A stretch of 64,000 nt of DNA from Sphingomonas sp. 67-36 (GCA_001897375.1 MKSU01000004.1:213603-277602), one strand, 5' to 3'. Shown: positions 15,233 through 27,100, counted from the stretch's first letter. Notes: a model not told the origin generated them from the letters alone. Numbers and translations are program-made.

Positions 15233-17328
15233 CGCTCGGGCGTGTTCGATTCGGGGGAGCCGGTGGTGCCGGCGACGCCGCCGGTATTGGCGATGTCGCC
15301 GGGCGTCTCGTCGGCATTGGCGTTGCGCGCGCGGGTGACGGCCTCCACGGCCGGCGCGTCGGTGGGGGCGGGGGCGTCGGTTTCGGTGGCGAGGCCGGCC
15401 TCGTTCTCGGCGGCGTTGGCCGCCTTGCGATAGGCGTCGGCCTCGGCGGCCATGCGCGTGCGGATGTCGCCGCCCCAGGTCGGCTCGACCTCGGCGAGCG
15501 ATTTCAGGGCGAGATCGCGATCGAACAAATAAGTCATGATGTCGCGGCCGATCATCGGGGAATCGAGGTTGCGCACGGTATGGCCGCCATGTTCGAGCAC
15601 GACGGCAGCGGCATAGCGCGGATTGTCCGCCGGCGCGAAGCAGATGAACAGCGCGTGATCGCGCAGCCGGAAGGGCAGGCTGGCGTTGTTGAGCACGCCG
15701 GAGCGCCGCTCCGCCATCGTGATGCGGCGCACTTGCGCGGTGCCGGTCTTGGCGGCCAATTGCACGCCGGGGACGTACATGCGCGAGGCGCCGCCGGTGC
15801 CGCCGCCATTCACCACCTTCCACATCCCCTCGCGCACGATGCGCAGGTGATCGGGGTTGACCGCCAGTGCGGCCGCGCCGCGGTGGACATGATCGGCGAG
15901 CAGGCTCGGCTGGATCGATCGCCCCGAGGCGATCCGCGCCGCCATCACCGCGAGCTGCATCGGATTGGCGAGCACATAGCCCTGGCCGATCGAGGCGTTG
16001 AGCGAATCCGCGACGGTCCAGTCGCTCTTGTACTTGCGGCGCTTCCACGTGCTGTCCGGCACGGTGCCGTAACGCTGGGTGGTGAGCGGCAGATCGTATT
16101 TCTGCCCCAGCCCGACCATCCGCGCGATCGGCGCGACGTGATCATAGCCCAGCCGCCGTACCATCTCGTAGAAATAGATGTCGCAGCTTTGCGCGATCGC
16201 GCTGCGCATATCGAGCGGGCCGTGGCCGCGCCGCTTGTGGCAGTGGAATACGCCGGTGCCGACGCGCAGCGACCCGGAGCAGAAGATGCGCTCGTCCGGC
16301 CCGACCCCCGCTTCCAGCAGCGCCAGCGCGTTCATCGGCTTGACGGTGGAGCCGGGGGGGTAAAGCCCCTGCGTCACCTTGTTCATCAGCGGCACGTGAT
16401 CGTTGGCGCTCAGCATCTCCCATTCGAGATGGCTGATCCCGGCCGAGAAGCTGTTGGGGTCGTAGGCCGGCATCGAGACCATCGCCAGCATCTCGCCGGT
16501 GAGGCAATCGAACACCACCGCCGAGCCGGAATTGGTGCCGAGCCGTCGCGCGGCATATTCCTGAAGCCCGGCGTCGATCGTCAGCTTCTGCGTCTTGCCG
16601 GGGATGTCGGGACGGGTGGCAAGCTCCGCGACGAGCTTGCCGCGCGCCGTCACCTCGACGCGCTTCGCGCCGGGGACGCCGCGCAATTCCTTTTCCAGCG
16701 CCTTTTCCAGCCCGTCCTTGCCGAGCTTGAAGCCGGGGGTGACGAGCAACTGGTCGTGCGTCGCCTTGAATTGCTCGGCGGTGGCGGTGCCGACATAGCC
16801 GGTGAGATGCGCGACCGCCGCGCCGGCCGGATAGTTGCGCGCGAAGCCGCGCGTCGGCGCGACGCCGGGCAACTCCGGCTGGCGCACCTGCACGGCGGCG
16901 AAGCGTTCCCACGAGATATTGTCGATCACCTGCACCGGCTGGAAACCCGCCGCTTTCTTGAGGTCGGCGCGGACGCGCAGCAGGTCCTCCGGGGTCAGGT
17001 CGAGCAACTTCTGGAGCAGCGCCAGCGTGCGATCGAGATCCTCGACGCGATCGGGGATGATGTCGACGCGGAAATCGGTGCGGTTGTCGGCGATCGGGTG
17101 GCCGTTGCGGTCCACCATCCAGCCGCGGCGCGGCGGGATCATCGTGTTGTTGACGCGATTGCTCTCGGACAGGCTGCTGTAGCGTTCGTTCTCTGCGATC
17201 GCGAGCCAGCCCATCCGTGTGATGAGCAGCGCGCCGACCCCGATCTGCGCGGTGCCGAGCAGCCAGGCGCGGCGGGAGAAGGTATAGCCCTGCTGCGCCT
17301 CGGTGGCGATCCGGGAGGGGCGGCTCAT
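15229..17328 (-). CDS. mrdA: Penicillin-binding protein 2 (peptidoglycan transpeptidase)
   Basis: 699-residue class B PBP of the elongasome. One N-terminal membrane anchor (about residues 20-40, RRAWLLGTAQIGVGALLITRM), a dimerisation/pedestal domain starting with PPRRGWMVDRNG, and the transpeptidase domain with nucleophile motif STVK (PPGSTVKPMNAL), a SCD triad variant (AQSCDIYFYE) and KTG (AAKTGTAQ). The C-terminus carries an Ala/Asp/Pro-rich tail of about 70 residues after the catalytic domain, probably disordered. Start at 17328 overlaps the stop of mreD by 4 bases; it partners with RodA encoded next. Confidence 0.97.
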   Translation of the reverse strand: MSRPSRIATEAQQGYTFSRRAWLLGTAQIGVGALLITRMGWLAIAENERYSSLSESNRVNNTMIPPRRGWMVDRNGHPIADNRTDFRVDIIPDRVEDLDRTLALLQKLLDLTPEDLLRVRADLKKAAGFQPVQVIDNISWERFAAVQVRQPELPGVAPTRGFARNYPAGAAVAHLTGYVGTATAEQFKATHDQLLVTPGFKLGKDGLEKALEKELRGVPGAKRVEVTARGKLVAELATRPDIPGKTQKLTIDAGLQEYAARRLGTNSGSAVVFDCLTGEMLAMVSMPAYDPNSFSAGISHLEWEMLSANDHVPLMNKVTQGLYPPGSTVKPMNALALLEAGVGPDERIFCSGSLRVGTGVFHCHKRRGHGPLDMRSAIAQSCDIYFYEMVRRLGYDHVAPIARMVGLGQKYDLPLTTQRYGTVPDSTWKRRKYKSDWTVADSLNASIGQGYVLANPMQLAVMAARIASGRSIQPSLLADHVHRGAAALAVNPDHLRIVREGMWKVVNGGGTGGASRMYVPGVQLAAKTGTAQVRRITMAERRSGVLNNASLPFRLRDHALFICFAPADNPRYAAAVVLEHGGHTVRNLDSPMIGRDIMTYLFDRDLALKSLAEVEPTWGGDIRTRMAAEADAYRKAANAAENEAGLATETDAPAPTDAPAVEAVTRARNANADETPGDIANTGGVAGTTGSPESNTPER

Positions 17329-17837
17329 TCGACCGCCCGTTTGCGGTCGATCCAGGCGACGATGCGCGCAGCGAGAGGGAAGACGAGGATCGACACGACG
17401 ATCTGGATCACTAGCACGCCATCGACGTGCGCGGTAAGCGGTGTCGCGACGAGCCTGCCCCCGGCGAGGCACAGGACGATCGCGGCGGCGGCGATCAGCC
17501 AGTCCTGCCAGAAATCGCGGAACATGGTGCGCTGGTCGAACAGGTCGATCAGGAAGAAGGCAAGCGTCCACAACACCATCGCGCTACCGAGCGGCTGGCC
17601 GCTCAGCAGGTCGTCGAACAGCCCGAGCAGCGGCGGCGTCCAGCGGCGTAGCGCGAGCGGGGCGAGCAATCGCCACGCCAGCAGCATCAAGAGGCCGCAC
17701 GGCGGCAGCAGGCCCAGCGTAGCGCCGAACGGGGCGACGGTGACGAGCGAGCCGGCCATCACCGTGATCCACGGGATCGCGCGCGCGCGGCCGGCGGGCA
17801 GCAGCGGATCGAACGGCTTGCGCGGCGCGAGGCTCAT
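17325..17837 (-). CDS. mreD: Rod shape-determining protein MreD
   Basis: 170-residue hydrophobic inner-membrane protein with about five helices (WITVMAGSLVTVAPFGATLG, LLMLLAWRLLAPLAL, LWTLAFFLIDLF). Sequence conservation of MreD is low, so the call rests on size, topology and its place between mreC and mrdA. It overlaps mreC and mrdA by 4 bases each. It links the MreC periplasmic scaffold with the membrane part of the elongation machinery. Confidence 0.92.
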   Translation of the reverse strand: MSLAPRKPFDPLLPAGRARAIPWITVMAGSLVTVAPFGATLGLLPPCGLLMLLAWRLLAPLALRRWTPPLLGLFDDLLSGQPLGSAMVLWTLAFFLIDLFDQRTMFRDFWQDWLIAAAAIVLCLAGGRLVATPLTAHVDGVLVIQIVVSILVFPLAARIVAWIDRKRAVE

Positions 17838-18724
17838 TTCCTGCCCTTGCTCTTGTCGGGCAAGGGGCGTGGCGGCGGAGGCGGGGGGACGAACGCCTCG
17901 CTCACCAGCGCGAAATCGAATGTGTCCGGGCGGGCATAGGGCTGCGCCGGGGCGGTGTCGCTGCCGGCGCGGACGACCCGCGCGACCAGCACGCCCGGCG
18001 TGTAGATGCCGCCGGTGCCGGAGGTGACGAAACGGTCGCCGGGCCTGAGTTTCGCGTCGGCGGTATCGACCGAACGGATATCGACCATCCCGTCGCCGCG
18101 CCCGGCGGCCAGCGCCGGCATCCCGTCGCCGATGCGGCGGACCGGCACGATGCTGTTGGGGTCGGTGAGGAGCAGCACGCGCGCGGTGTTCGGCCCGGTC
18201 TCCACGACGCGGCCGAGCAGCCCGTCCGGCCCGCGCACCGGCTGCCCCTCGCGCACGCCCTGCCAGATGCCGGCGTTGAGCACGCCGAAGCGCCGCGTGC
18301 TCGACGCGGTGGAACTGACGATGCGCGCGGTGACGATCGGGCTGGGCGTGCCGTCGCGCAGCCTGAGCAGCCCGCGCAGCCGGCGATTGTCGCGCACGAT
18401 GATCTGCGCCTGGAGCAGCGCCGCGCGAGTGCGCTGCACCTCGGCGCGCAGCTCCTCATTCTCGCCGTGGACGCGAAAATAGCTGCCGATCGCGTCAGGT
18501 AGGCCCGCCACGGTGCCGAACGCCGCCGACAGCCCCGACGACACCGGCGTCGTCACCTCGCGCACCGTAGCGCGCAGCGTGGCGAAGGCGGTGGGGTTGA
18601 ATGCCGACAGGGCGAGCAGCACCGCACCGACCACCGCGCCGGCGATGGCCAGTATATATGTCAGGAACAGCGAATATTGCGCCCGCCGCGAGAAACCCGG
18701 GCGCCGGTCCCGCGTCGGCGCCAT
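17834..18724 (-). CDS. mreC: Rod shape-determining protein MreC
   Basis: 296-residue single-pass periplasmic scaffold. N-terminal membrane helix (LFLTYILAIAGAVVGAVLLAL), a coiled-coil segment (ENEELRAEVQRTRAALLQAQIIVRDNRRLRGLL), then the beta-barrel core with VLNAGIWQGVREGQPVRGPDGLLGRV and VRRIGDGMPALAAGRGDG. A Pro-rich tail ends in a basic KSKGRK. ATG 18724 is chosen; GTG 18727 immediately before it is possible. It follows mreB by 31 bp. Confidence 0.96.
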   Translation of the reverse strand: MAPTRDRRPGFSRRAQYSLFLTYILAIAGAVVGAVLLALSAFNPTAFATLRATVREVTTPVSSGLSAAFGTVAGLPDAIGSYFRVHGENEELRAEVQRTRAALLQAQIIVRDNRRLRGLLRLRDGTPSPIVTARIVSSTASSTRRFGVLNAGIWQGVREGQPVRGPDGLLGRVVETGPNTARVLLLTDPNSIVPVRRIGDGMPALAAGRGDGMVDIRSVDTADAKLRPGDRFVTSGTGGIYTPGVLVARVVRAGSDTAPAQPYARPDTFDFALVSEAFVPPPPPPRPLPDKSKGRK

Positions 18725-18755
18725 CACCTATGCCTCTTGAGAAATGCCTCGCCGT

Positions 18756-19802
<1,047 letters not shown>

Positions 19803-19949
19803 CTAGTTTCCGTCCCCGAGTCGCCGCGCCTGATGCGTGGCATGATACGCCAACCATCCCGCGCCTGCCGCCGCAAGGCGCAATCTGCACGTATATTCTA
19901 ACGCATCACGGGGTCGCGGGATGGCGCCGCTTGGGCTAGGGGACTTGCC

Positions 19950-21713
19950 GTGTCAATACGACGATTGCCCGAGCACCTGATCAACCGCATCGCCGCCGGT
20001 GAAGTGGTGGAAAGACCGGCCAGCGCGTTGAAGGAGCTGGTGGAGAATTCCATCGACGCCGGCGCGACCCGGATCGCCGTTTCGCTGGTCGCCGGCGGGG
20101 TCGAACGGATCGAGGTTTCCGACGACGGCTGCGGCATGACGCCGGAGGAGATGGCGCTGGCGTGCGAACGCCACGCGACCTCCAAATTGCCCGACGACGA
20201 TATCGATTCGGTCGCCACTTTGGGCTTCCGGGGCGAGGCGATCCCGTCGATCGCCAGCGTCGCGCGGGTGACGCTGGAAAGCCGCCCGCGCGGGAGCGAC
20301 GGCTGGGTCCGGACGATCGACAATGGCGTGCTGGCGCGCGAGGGGCCGGCGGCGCTGCCGCCCGGCACGCGCGTCGTGGTGGACGGACTGTTCGCGCGCG
20401 TCCCGGCGCGGCGCAAGTTCCTGCGCTCCACCCGCAGCGAATATGCCGCCTGCCTCGACGTGGTGCGCCGACTGGCGATGGCGCGGCCGGACGTGGCCTT
20501 CACGCTGGAACATGACGGCCGCCGCGCGCTCGCCGCGACGCAGGCGGAGGGCCGGCCGGGGCGCGTCGCACTGCTAACCGATCGCGCGCTGGCGGAAAAT
20601 TCGGTCGCGGTCGATCTGGAACGCGAGGGCGTGGTGCTGGGCGGCGTCGCCGGGCTGCCGACCTTCCATCGCGGCGTGGCGGATCATCAATATCTGTTCG
20701 TGAACGGGCGGCCGGTGAAGGACCGGCTGCTGATCGGCGCGATTCGCGGCGCCTATGCCGAGATGATGCCGCGCGATCGGCACGCAGTGGTGGCCTTGTT
20801 CCTCGACGTGCCGCCCGACCAGGTCGACGTGAACGTCCACCCGGCCAAGACCGAGGTGCGCTTCCGCGATCCGGCGATGATCCGGGGGATGATCGTCAGC
20901 GGCATCCGCCGCGCGCTCGACGGGGCGGGGCATCGCGTGGCGCACCGCCCGGCGGAGGACGCGCTGGCGATGTGGCGCAGCGAGCCGGTCGCGGCGGTCG
21001 AGCGGCAGGAGATGATATGGGCCGCCGCGCCCCTGCCGACTATATCGGTGGCGGATCGTCGCCCGAGCTTTAACGCCCCTCCGCCGCAGGCGCGCGCCGA
21101 GCCGGCATGGGCGCCGCCGCCCGAGCGGGCCGATCACCCGCTCGGCGTCGCGCGCGGGCAGGTCGCCAAGACCTATATCGTCGCGGAGGCGGAGGACGGC
21201 CTCGTCATCGTCGACCAGCATGCCGCGCACGAGCGGCTGGTGCTGGAGCGGATGCGCCGCGCGCTGGCCGGCGGGCAGGTCGCCTCGCAGGCGCTACTGA
21301 TCCCCGAGGTGGTCGAGCTCGATGAGCCGGCCTGTGACCGGCTGGAGGCACGGATCGCGGAGCTGGCCGAACTGGGGCTGGAACTGGAGCGTTTCGGCCC
21401 GCGCGCGATCCTCGTCCGCGCGACGCCCGCGCTGCTGGGAAGCGGCGATCCGGCCGGGCTGGTCACCGATCTGGCAGATGAACTGGCGGCGTTCGATCAG
21501 GCGCTGTCGCTGCGTGAGCGGCTGGACGCGGTGGCGGGGACGATGGCCTGCCACGGCTCGGTTCGCGCGGGGCGGGTGCTGTCGGTCGCGGAGATGAACG
21601 CGCTGCTCCGCGAGATGGAGGTGACGCCGCACTCCGGCCAGTGCAACCACGGCCGCCCGACCTGGGTGAAGCTCGCGCATGGCGATATCGAGAAATTGTT
21701 CGGGCGGAAGTGA
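19950..21713 (+). CDS. mutL: DNA mismatch repair protein MutL
   Basis: 587-residue GHKL ATPase that couples MutS mismatch recognition to strand removal. GTG start at 19950, MSIRRLPEHLINRIAAGEVVERPASA. ATP-binding motifs ENSIDAGATRI, DDGCGM, and TLGFRGEAIPSIASV in the first 110 residues, then the transducer domain (NVHPAKTEVRFRD), a Pro-rich linker near residues 350-400 and the C-terminal dimerisation domain. It ends with HGRPTWVKL, a segment seen in endonuclease-type MutL proteins, together with QHAAHER, so an intrinsic nicking activity is plausible. Divergent from mreB, convergent with nrdA. Confidence 0.97.
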   Translation: MSIRRLPEHLINRIAAGEVVERPASALKELVENSIDAGATRIAVSLVAGGVERIEVSDDGCGMTPEEMALACERHATSKLPDDDIDSVATLGFRGEAIPSIASVARVTLESRPRGSDGWVRTIDNGVLAREGPAALPPGTRVVVDGLFARVPARRKFLRSTRSEYAACLDVVRRLAMARPDVAFTLEHDGRRALAATQAEGRPGRVALLTDRALAENSVAVDLEREGVVLGGVAGLPTFHRGVADHQYLFVNGRPVKDRLLIGAIRGAYAEMMPRDRHAVVALFLDVPPDQVDVNVHPAKTEVRFRDPAMIRGMIVSGIRRALDGAGHRVAHRPAEDALAMWRSEPVAAVERQEMIWAAAPLPTISVADRRPSFNAPPPQARAEPAWAPPPERADHPLGVARGQVAKTYIVAEAEDGLVIVDQHAAHERLVLERMRRALAGGQVASQALLIPEVVELDEPACDRLEARIAELAELGLELERFGPRAILVRATPALLGSGDPAGLVTDLADELAAFDQALSLRERLDAVAGTMACHGSVRAGRVLSVAEMNALLREMEVTPHSGQCNHGRPTWVKLAHGDIEKLFGRK

Positions 21714-21726
21714 GCGCCCGCCGCCG

Positions 21727-21764
21727 CGTGTCACCCCGGCGCGGCGCCGGGGGACACGTTTCTC
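21727..21764. terminator. Palindromic hairpin between convergent mutL and nrdA
   Basis: CGTGTC-A-CCCCGGCGC pairs with GCGCCGGGG-GACACG (15 pairs with a bulged A) and is followed by TTTCTC. It sits in the 49-bp gap between two convergent genes and overlaps the first bases of the nrdA stop region, so it probably ends transcription from both sides. The GTCACCCCGGCG...GCCGGGG core resembles an intergenic palindrome that is frequent in alphaproteobacteria. Confidence 0.6.
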
Positions 21765-23661
21765 ACTGGCAGGCGAGGCACTCGTCGTAATCGGTCGATT
21801 CGCCTAGGTCGAACTTCGGCTTCTCGATCGTGTTGTCCGCCTCGACCCCGCCCGCGAAGCCGGCGCGCTGCACCGACTTGGAGCGGAGGTAGTAAAGCGA
21901 TTTGATCCCCAGCTCCCACGCGCGATAATGGAGCATCAGCAGGTCCCACTTCTCCACGTCCGCCGGGATGAACAGGTTCAATGACTGCGCCTGATCGATG
22001 TACGGCGAGCGATCGCCGGCCAGTTCCAGCAGCCAGCGCTGGTCGATCTCGAACGAGGTCTTGAAGCAATCCTTCTCGTCCTGCGTCAGGAAATCGAGGT
22101 GCTGCACCGATCCGCCCTGCTCCAGGATCGAGTTCCACACGGCGTCGGTGTTCTTCGCCTTCTCGACCAGCAGCTTCTCCAGATACGGGTTCTTGACCAC
22201 GAAGCTGCCCGACAGCGTCTTGTGCGTGTAGATGTTGGCCGGGATCGGCTCGATGCAGGCGCTGGTGCCGCCGCAGATGATCGAGATCGACGCGGTCGGC
22301 GCGATCGCCATCTTGCACGAGAAACGCTCCATCACGCCCATGTCGGCGGCGTCGGGGCAGGGGCCGCGCTCCACCGCGAGCTGCATCGACGCCTCGTCGA
22401 CCTGCGCCTTGATGTGCTTGAAGATGCGCAGGTTCCACGATTTCGCCATCGCGCCCTCGAACGGCAGGCCGCGCGCCTGCAGGAACGAGTGGAAGCCCAT
22501 CACGCCCAGCCCGACCGAACGCTCGCGCCCGGCGGAGTAGGCGGCGCGCTCCATCCCCGGCTCGTGCCGCTCGATATAATCCTGCAGCACATTGTCGAGG
22601 AAGCGCATCACGTCCTCGATGAAGGTCTTGTCGTCCTTCCACTCGTCCCACGTCTCGAGATTGAGCGAGGACAGGCAGCAGACGGCGGTGCGGTCGTTGC
22701 CGAGATGGTCGCGCCCGGTCGGCAGCGTGATCTCGCTGCACAGGTTCGAGGTGGAGACCTTGAGGCCCAGCTCGCGATGATGCCTGGGCATGTTCCTGTT
22801 CACGTGATCGGCGAAGACGATGTACGGCTCGCCGGTCGCCAGCCGCGTCTCGACCAGCTTCTGGAACAATGCGCGCGCATCGACCTTGCCGCGCATCGAG
22901 CCATCCTTGGGCGACTTCAGCTCCCATTCCGCGCCGTCGCGCACCGCTTCCATGAAAGCGTCGGGGATAAGCACGCCATGGTGCAGGTTGAGCGCCTTGC
23001 GGTTGAAGTCGCCGGAAGGCTTGCGGATTTCGAGGAACTCCTCGATCTCCGGATGCGAGATGTCGAGGTAGCAGGCGGCCGAACCGCGTCGCAGCGAACC
23101 CTGGCTGATCGCCAGCGTCAGGCTGTCCATCACGCGCACGAACGGGATAATGCCGCTGGTCTTGCCGTTGAGGCCGACCGGCTCGCCGATGCCGCGCACA
23201 CTGCCCCAATAGGTGCCGATCCCGCCGCCGCGCGAGGCGAGCCAGACGTTCTCGTTCCACGTGTCGACGATGCCGTTCAGGCTGTCCGGCACCGAATTGA
23301 GGTAGCAGGAGATCGGCAGCCCGCGCCCCGTGCCGCCGTTCGACAGCACCGGCGTCGCCGGCATGAACCACAGTTTCGAGATATAATCGTAGAGCCGCTG
23401 CGCGTGCGCGGCGTCGTCGGCATAAGCGGAGGCGACGCGGACGAACAGGTCCTGATAGGATTCGCCCGGCAGCAGATAACGGTCGGTCAGCGTGTCCTTG
23501 CCGAAATCGGTGAGCAGCGCGTCGCGTGCGCGATCGATCTCCACGTCGAAGGCCGGACGCCGCGCCGCCTTCTCGCCGGTGGCGTTGTCGCCGGTTGCCG
23601 TTTCCAGTGTCTCGCTCGCCATGCCTGCCTCGCTCGAGTCCCTGAAATCCATCGCCGCCAT
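21763..23661 (-). CDS. nrdA: Ribonucleoside-diphosphate reductase, alpha (catalytic) subunit
   Basis: 632-residue class I RNR large chain. Active-site pieces: Cys in PISCYLNSVPDS, the NxCxE triad in TSNLCSEITLP, the second redox Cys in TAVCCLSSLNLE, and the C-terminal CLACQ pair that shuttles electrons from thioredoxin. Only ~45 residues precede the core (LTDRYLLPGESYQDLF), so no N-terminal ATP-cone is present and the dATP overall-activity control of classical NrdA is probably missing. ATG 23661 or 23652 are both possible; the second is better spaced from GAGGG. No nrdB lies nearby. A weak NrdR-like match lies at 23837-23852. Confidence 0.95.
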   Translation of the reverse strand: MAAMDFRDSSEAGMASETLETATGDNATGEKAARRPAFDVEIDRARDALLTDFGKDTLTDRYLLPGESYQDLFVRVASAYADDAAHAQRLYDYISKLWFMPATPVLSNGGTGRGLPISCYLNSVPDSLNGIVDTWNENVWLASRGGGIGTYWGSVRGIGEPVGLNGKTSGIIPFVRVMDSLTLAISQGSLRRGSAACYLDISHPEIEEFLEIRKPSGDFNRKALNLHHGVLIPDAFMEAVRDGAEWELKSPKDGSMRGKVDARALFQKLVETRLATGEPYIVFADHVNRNMPRHHRELGLKVSTSNLCSEITLPTGRDHLGNDRTAVCCLSSLNLETWDEWKDDKTFIEDVMRFLDNVLQDYIERHEPGMERAAYSAGRERSVGLGVMGFHSFLQARGLPFEGAMAKSWNLRIFKHIKAQVDEASMQLAVERGPCPDAADMGVMERFSCKMAIAPTASISIICGGTSACIEPIPANIYTHKTLSGSFVVKNPYLEKLLVEKAKNTDAVWNSILEQGGSVQHLDFLTQDEKDCFKTSFEIDQRWLLELAGDRSPYIDQAQSLNLFIPADVEKWDLLMLHYRAWELGIKSLYYLRSKSVQRAGFAGGVEADNTIEKPKFDLGESTDYDECLACQ

Positions 23662-24103
23662 TCCCTCGTTCCCGGTCCGTTCGAATCGCGAACGAACATT
23701 CATGTTACACCCGGCCGCCCGATCGTGGCAGGAAGGAATTGACCCGGCGCCGCTCGCAAGCGCGCACGAAGCCGTCCCCGCAATATAGTGATGCGGGTTC
23801 GTCCCTACCAGCGATTGGGTTTGCCCCCTAAGCCAACCCCAACAGATTGTGGCAATCGCGCGCTGGCCGCAAGAGCGTAATTGCGCCTTGCGGGTAACGG
23901 TTCGTCGCCGTGGAGATTCGTTTCGTCGCACTGAAGGTGCCGCGACGCGCGGACTTCCGCGCCTTTCCGCGAAGGCAAGGGGGCAAAAGGGGAACGAAAA
24001 TATTTTCGTCGCGAAGCGGCGATTGCCGTTCGCCGGTAAGCGGTTGCGGCGATTGGCGCAGCGACTATCCCTGAACCGCAACATTACCGGCGGGCGAAAC
24101 TCG
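23662..24103. other. 442-bp divergent promoter region nrdA / acyl-CoA carboxylase
   Basis: No credible gene; frames that run through it are upstream extensions of the flanking genes without ribosome sites. It must hold both promoters. CCCCAACAGATTGTGG (23837-23852) and CCGCAATATAGTGATG (23778-23793) partly resemble NrdR boxes (roughly 10-11 of 16 positions), but their spacing of 59 bp is not that of a classic NrdR pair. Confidence 0.5.
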
Positions 24104-27100
24104 ATGACGTTCCAGAAATTGCTGATCGCGAACCGGGGAGAGATAGCGATCCGCATCGCGAGGGCCGCCGCCGCCGAAGGGATCGCCAGCGTCGCGGTCT
24201 ATCCGGCGGATGACGCGCTGTCGCTGCATGTCCGTGCCGCCGACGAAGCGATCGAGCTTCCGGGGCGCGGGGCGCAAGCCTATCTCGATATCGACGCGAT
24301 CGTCGACGCGGCGAAGCGCGCGGGGTGCGACGCGCTCCATCCCGGCTACGGCTTCCTGAGCGAGAATGCCGCACTGGCGCGGCGCGGCGCGGCGGAGGGC
24401 GTGGCGTTCATCGGGCCGGCGCCCGAGGTGCTGGAACTGTTCGGGGACAAGCCGAAGGCCAAGGCACTCGCCCGCAAGTGCGGCGTGCCGGTGATCGAAT
24501 CGACCGGGGGCGAGACCAGCCTTGAGGAAGCGCACGCCTTCCTCGCATCGCTCGGCCCGTCGGCGGCGGTGATGGTCAAGGCCATCGCCGGCGGTGGCGG
24601 GCGGGGGATGCGCATCGTGGAGGACGCCGCGCAGCTCGCCGAGGCCTATGCCCGCTGCCGATCGGAGGCGCGAGCGGCGTTCGGCGACGACGGCGTCTAT
24701 GTCGAGCGACTGATCCGCGACGCTCGCCATGTCGAGGTGCAGGTCATCGGCGACCGGCACGGCGGCCTCAGCCATTTGTGGGAGCGCGAATGTTCGATCC
24801 AGCGCCGCCACCAGAAGCTGATCGAGATCGCGCCCAGCCCGTCGCTGAGCACGGAGGCGCGTGCGCGCATCGTCGAGGCCGCCACGCGGATCGCCGGCAC
24901 GATCGGCTATGACGGCCTCGGCACGTTCGAGTTCCTCGTCGAGGGCGGCGCAGGCGACGACGACGCCCGCTTCGCCTTTATCGAGGCCAATCCGCGCCTC
25001 CAGGTGGAGCATACCGTCACCGAGGAGGTGCTGGGGGTCGATCTCGTCCGCGCGCAGATCGCGGTCGCCGGCGGGGCGACGCTCGCCGCGCTCGGGCTGG
25101 ATCAGGCGAGCGTGCCCGCGCCGCGCGGCTACGCGTTGCAATTGCGCGTCAACATGGAGACCATGGACGCCACCGGCGCGGTGAAACCGGGCGGCGGGGA
25201 GATCACCGCCTTCGATCCGCCGTCCGGCCCCGGCGTGCGCGTCGATAGCTTCGGCTATTGCGGCTATCGTACCAGCGCGGCATTCGATTCACTGCTCGCC
25301 AAGGTGATCGTCCACACGCCCGCGTCGCGCTGGACGGAAGTGGTCGAGAAAGCGTCGCGGGCGCTGCGCGAGTTCCGCGTCGCGGGCGTCGAGACCAATA
25401 TCCCGTTCCTTCAGGCGGTGCTGGCGCACGGCGACTTCCGTGCCAACCGGATCGACACGGGCTTCATCGATACTCACGCGGCCGAGCTTGCCGTCGCCGC
25501 CGGCCCGTCGCCGCTGCATTTCGCCGCGCTGCCGGACGCGGGCGAGGCGCGCGCGTCGCGTCGGGAGGCGGCCCCGCCGGGCACGGTGGCCGTCGCCGCG
25601 CCGCTCCACGGCGCTCTGGTGACGATCGACGTGGCCGAGGGCGATCTGGTCTTTCCCGGCCGGCAGCTCGCGGTGATGGAGGCGATGAAGATGGAGCATC
25701 CGCTGCTGGCCGAGGCCGGCGGCCGGGTGGTCGCGCTCGCCGCCGCGCCGGGGACGACGCTGACGGCGGGCGATCCGGTGCTGTATCTCGAACCGGCCGA
25801 GGTCGACGGCGACGGGGCGGCGCGCGAGGAAGCGCCCGATCCCGACCATATCCGCCCCGATCTCGCCGAACTCCACGCCCGCCGCGCCTTCGGGCTGGAC
25901 GAGAACCGACCGGAGGCGGTGGCGCGGCGGCGCAAGTCGGGCCAACGGACGGCGCGGGAGAATATCGCCGATCTGGTCGATGCCGGCTCGTTCCACGAAT
26001 ATGGCTCGCTCGCCGTCGCCGCCCAGCGCCGCCGCCGCAAGCTCGACGACCTGATCGCCGGCACCCCCGCCGACGGGCTGATCGCCGGGACCGCCACCGT
26101 CAACGCCGCGCGCGTCGGGGAAGACAAGGCGCGCTGCATGGTGCTGTCCTATGATTATACCGTGCTGGCCGGCACGCAGGGCACGATCAACCACAAGAAG
26201 ATCGACCGCATGTTCGATCTCGCGAATAAATGGCGCATCCCGCTGGTGCTCTATGCCGAGGGCGGCGGCGGGCGGCCGGGCGATACCGATGGCATCGCGC
26301 TGACCGGGCTGGACGTGCCGTCCTTCGCCACCTTCGCGCGGTTGTCCGGGCTGGTGCCGACGGTCGGCATCGTCTCCGGCTATTGCTTTGCCGGCAACGC
26401 CGCCCTGCTCGGCTGCTGCGACGCGATCATCGCCACGCGCAACGCCTCGATCGGCATGGGCGGGCCGGTGATGATCGAGGGTGGTGGGCTGGGCGTCTAT
26501 CACCCCGCCGAGGTCGGCCCGGTCTCGATGCAGGCCCCCAACGGCGTGATCGACGTGCTGGTGGAGGACGAGGCGGAGGCGACGTGCGTTGCACGGCAAT
26601 ATCTCTCCTATTTCCAGGGACCGGTGGCGGACTGGCGCGCGCCGGACCAGAGACTGCTCCGCGCCGCGATCCCGGAGAACCGGCTGCGCGTCTATGATAT
26701 CCGCGCGGTGATCGACCTGCTCGCGGACGAGGGATCGGTGCTGGAGCTGCGCCGCGATTTCGGCCTGGGCATGATCACCGCGCTGGCGCGGATCGAGGGC
26801 AAGCCGTTCGGGCTGATCGCCAATAATCCGAAGCATATCGGCGGCGCGCTCGATGGCGAGGCGTGCGACAAGGCCGCGCGCTTCCTCCAGCTTTGCGACG
26901 CGCATGACCTGCCGGTGATTTCGCTGTGCGACACGCCGGGCTTCATGGTCGGGCCGGATGCGGAGCGGACGGCGATGGTGCGCCGCGCCGCGCGGCTGTT
27001 CGTGGTCGGCGCAAGCATCACCGTGCCGCTGTTCGGCGTGGTGCTGCGCAAGGGTTACGGCCTCGGCGCGCAGGCGATGCTGGGCGGCAGCTTCCACGCC

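Noticed and set aside
15580-18027. Very long open frame (815 codons) antisense to mrdA and mreD
   Set aside because: It mirrors the coding strand of well-supported genes in GC-rich DNA, has an Arg/Ala/His-rich composition without domains, and no ribosome site; a compositional shadow.
23778-23852. Pair of NrdR-box-like sequences upstream of nrdA
   Set aside because: Matches are only about 10-11 of 16 and lie 59 bp apart instead of about three helical turns; kept as a note rather than a regulatory call.
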